Source: Clostridia bacterium
GTDB lineage: Bacteria > Bacillota > Clostridia > Oscillospirales > CAG-272
Direction: 5' to 3'
Assembly (NCBI GenBank): GCA_017612655.1
Contig: JAGAFM010000023.1
Coordinates: forward strand, 1-31,027
Length of the DNA stretch: 31,027 nt
The stretch's first letter is position 1, and each line of letters opens with the position of its first letter. Positions 30,046 to 31,027 of the stretch are shown here, one piece after another. The translations under genes and the position numbers were made by a program. The notes under the pieces are model-generated. The model searched no databases. It was given only the letters and a program-made list of their open reading frames with translations, and was not told the DNA's origin.

Positions 30046-31027
30046 ATGAAACAGCCATATGTCATCGGGCTGGACATCGGAACCAGTTCCATCAAAGGGG
30101 CACTGGTTGACGCCTCCGGAAAGCGTCCTCCGGTCACGTTCCGCGTCCCGTTCCGGTATGAAACGGACAAAACCGGGAAAGTGGAGATTTCGGCGGAATC
30201 CTATCTGAACTGCGCCTATACCGCACTGCGCAGCTTGTTTTCCTCTCTCCCCGAGAACGGAACGCTTGCAGGAATCTGCGCCGGTTCCGCCTCCGGGAAC
30301 GCGCTTTTCCTGGACAGCGATCACCGGGCGATGACCCCGATCTTCAACTGGCAGGATACTCAGACAAAGGCGGAGGAATCCGATGCGGTTCTGGGCGCGG
30401 ATTTCGATCTGGACGCCTACTACCGTTCTACCGGATGGGGGTATGACAAGCGGACATTCCCGCTAGCAGTCCTCTGCCGGTATGCGGTTCGGAATCCCGC
30501 GATCCTTCGGGAAGCCGGCTATTTCTGCATGAGTACCGAGTACTTGTATTACAATCTCACGGGCTCATGGGGGATTTCCACATCTGCAGGTACCCCGTTC
30601 TACCTGATCGACCAGAAGACTGCTTCTTACCGAAATGACATTTTGGAGCGCTTCGGTCTTTTACTGGAGCAGCTGCCCCCTGTCGTTCCGATCGGATCCG
30701 TGATCGGAATCGTAACAGAAGAGGCTTCCTCACTCTGCGGGATTCCGGCAGGGGTTCCCGTCATCGCGGGCGCGTTCGACCATCCGTCTGCCGCAAGAGG
30801 AGTCGGCGTTCTGAAACCCGGTCAGATGCTTCTCTCCTGCGGTACTTCCTGGGTCGGTTTTTACCCGATTGCGGAAAGAGAGCTGGTCGAACAGAATCAC
30901 ATGCTGATTGATCCGTTCCTTTCTGAAAAAGGAGGACCTTGGGCGGGGATGGTGTCCCTCGCTTCCGTCTCTGCGCGGATCGAGGAATACATTCGTTCTT
31001 CCGTTGCGAATGAGGGAAACATCTATA
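30046..31027 (+). CDS. FGGY-family carbohydrate kinase (cut by the window's right edge), 327 residues visible
   Basis: The N-terminal ATP phosphate-1 motif is YVIGLDIGTSSIKGALVD. The first FGGY domain continues with IFNWQDTQTKAEES, a substrate-binding W-x-D-T-Q, then GVPVIAGAFDHPSAARGVGVLKPG with the catalytic Asp in GAFDH, and LLSCGTSW of the second domain. Typical FGGY kinases are about 490-510 residues, so roughly 165-180 residues lie beyond the window. It is likely a ketopentose or ketohexose kinase acting after the isomerase at 28610-29989. The ATG is fixed by the motif and by an in-frame TGA at 30022. There is no AGGAGG-like site in the 20 bases before it, and the hairpin at 30000-30034 sits just upstream, so initiation is unusual. 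Confidence 0.93.
   Translation, partial: MKQPYVIGLDIGTSSIKGALVDASGKRPPVTFRVPFRYETDKTGKVEISAESYLNCAYTALRSLFSSLPENGTLAGICAGSASGNALFLDSDHRAMTPIFNWQDTQTKAEESDAVLGADFDLDAYYRSTGWGYDKRTFPLAVLCRYAVRNPAILREAGYFCMSTEYLYYNLTGSWGISTSAGTPFYLIDQKTASYRNDILERFGLLLEQLPPVVPIGSVIGIVTEEASSLCGIPAGVPVIAGAFDHPSAARGVGVLKPGQMLLSCGTSWVGFYPIAERELVEQNHMLIDPFLSEKGGPWAGMVSLASVSARIEEYIRSSVANEGNIY

Noticed and set aside
1..31027. CRISPR arrays, insertion sequences, prophage genes, integrases, tRNA genes
   Set aside because: No regularly spaced direct repeats, transposase or integrase motifs, terminal inverted repeats or tRNA cloverleaves were seen.

Overview
The window looks like a chromosomal segment of an anaerobic Firmicute of the class Clostridia. 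The grounds are moderate GC (slightly above 50% by eye), strong AGGAGG-type ribosome binding sites, frequent GTG and TTG starts, a two-rubredoxin rubrerythrin, an NhaC-type antiporter, a pyrophosphate-type phosphofructokinase, and a clostridial style of ECF sigma operon. The species cannot be named from the sequence. No phage, transposon, CRISPR array or plasmid gene was seen.

Layout. 1-960: a leftward pair of small membrane proteins. 1050-2660: a SIMPL (DUF541) protein and a small SGNH esterase. 2700-4475: an NhaC-family antiporter as a single unit between a strong promoter and a terminator. 4630-7360: a degenerate alpha/beta hydrolase, rubrerythrin and a two-domain lipoprotein. 7390-9545: an ECF sigma factor overlapped by a membrane partner protein, with a palindromic operator candidate upstream. 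9600-13320 (leftward): acyltransferase, GltS-type symporter and metallophosphoesterase from one consensus promoter. 13395-17413 (leftward): a five-gene catabolic operon of SDR dehydrogenase, zinc dehydrogenase, cupin, DeoC and a ribokinase-family kinase, with an operator-like inverted repeat on its promoter. 17515-20893: an RsmJ-like methyltransferase, a short promoter-terminator unit, a PPi-type PFK and an SGNH membrane protein. 20946-22203: L10 leader, rplJ and rplL, separated from their usual neighbours. 22212-25418: a DUF4838 glycosidase-like protein and an esterase. 25504-25953: class A RNase P RNA. 26027-31027: a sugar cassette of SIS isomerase, YjbQ, TIM-like isomerase, second YjbQ, arabinose-isomerase-like protein and FGGY kinase (cut by the right edge).

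How the genes fit together. Two independent carbohydrate modules stand out. The 13.4-17.4 kb operon has the parts to oxidise or reduce a polyol or sugar, phosphorylate it and split a deoxysugar phosphate with DeoC, but it has no transporter in the window. The 26-31 kb module has the parts to isomerise an aldose, phosphorylate the ketose and isomerise a small sugar phosphate. It also carries two divergent YjbQ/UPF0047 paralogs on either side of the TIM-like gene. The YjbQ family has no settled physiological role, so this is the strongest candidate for an undescribed pathway. Two enzymes have lost canonical catalytic residues: the SDR has Phe for the active-site Tyr, and the 4.9-5.5 kb hydrolase lacks Ser and His at the expected positions. 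Most recognisable promoters share a 17-base spacer and a TG-N extended -10 element.
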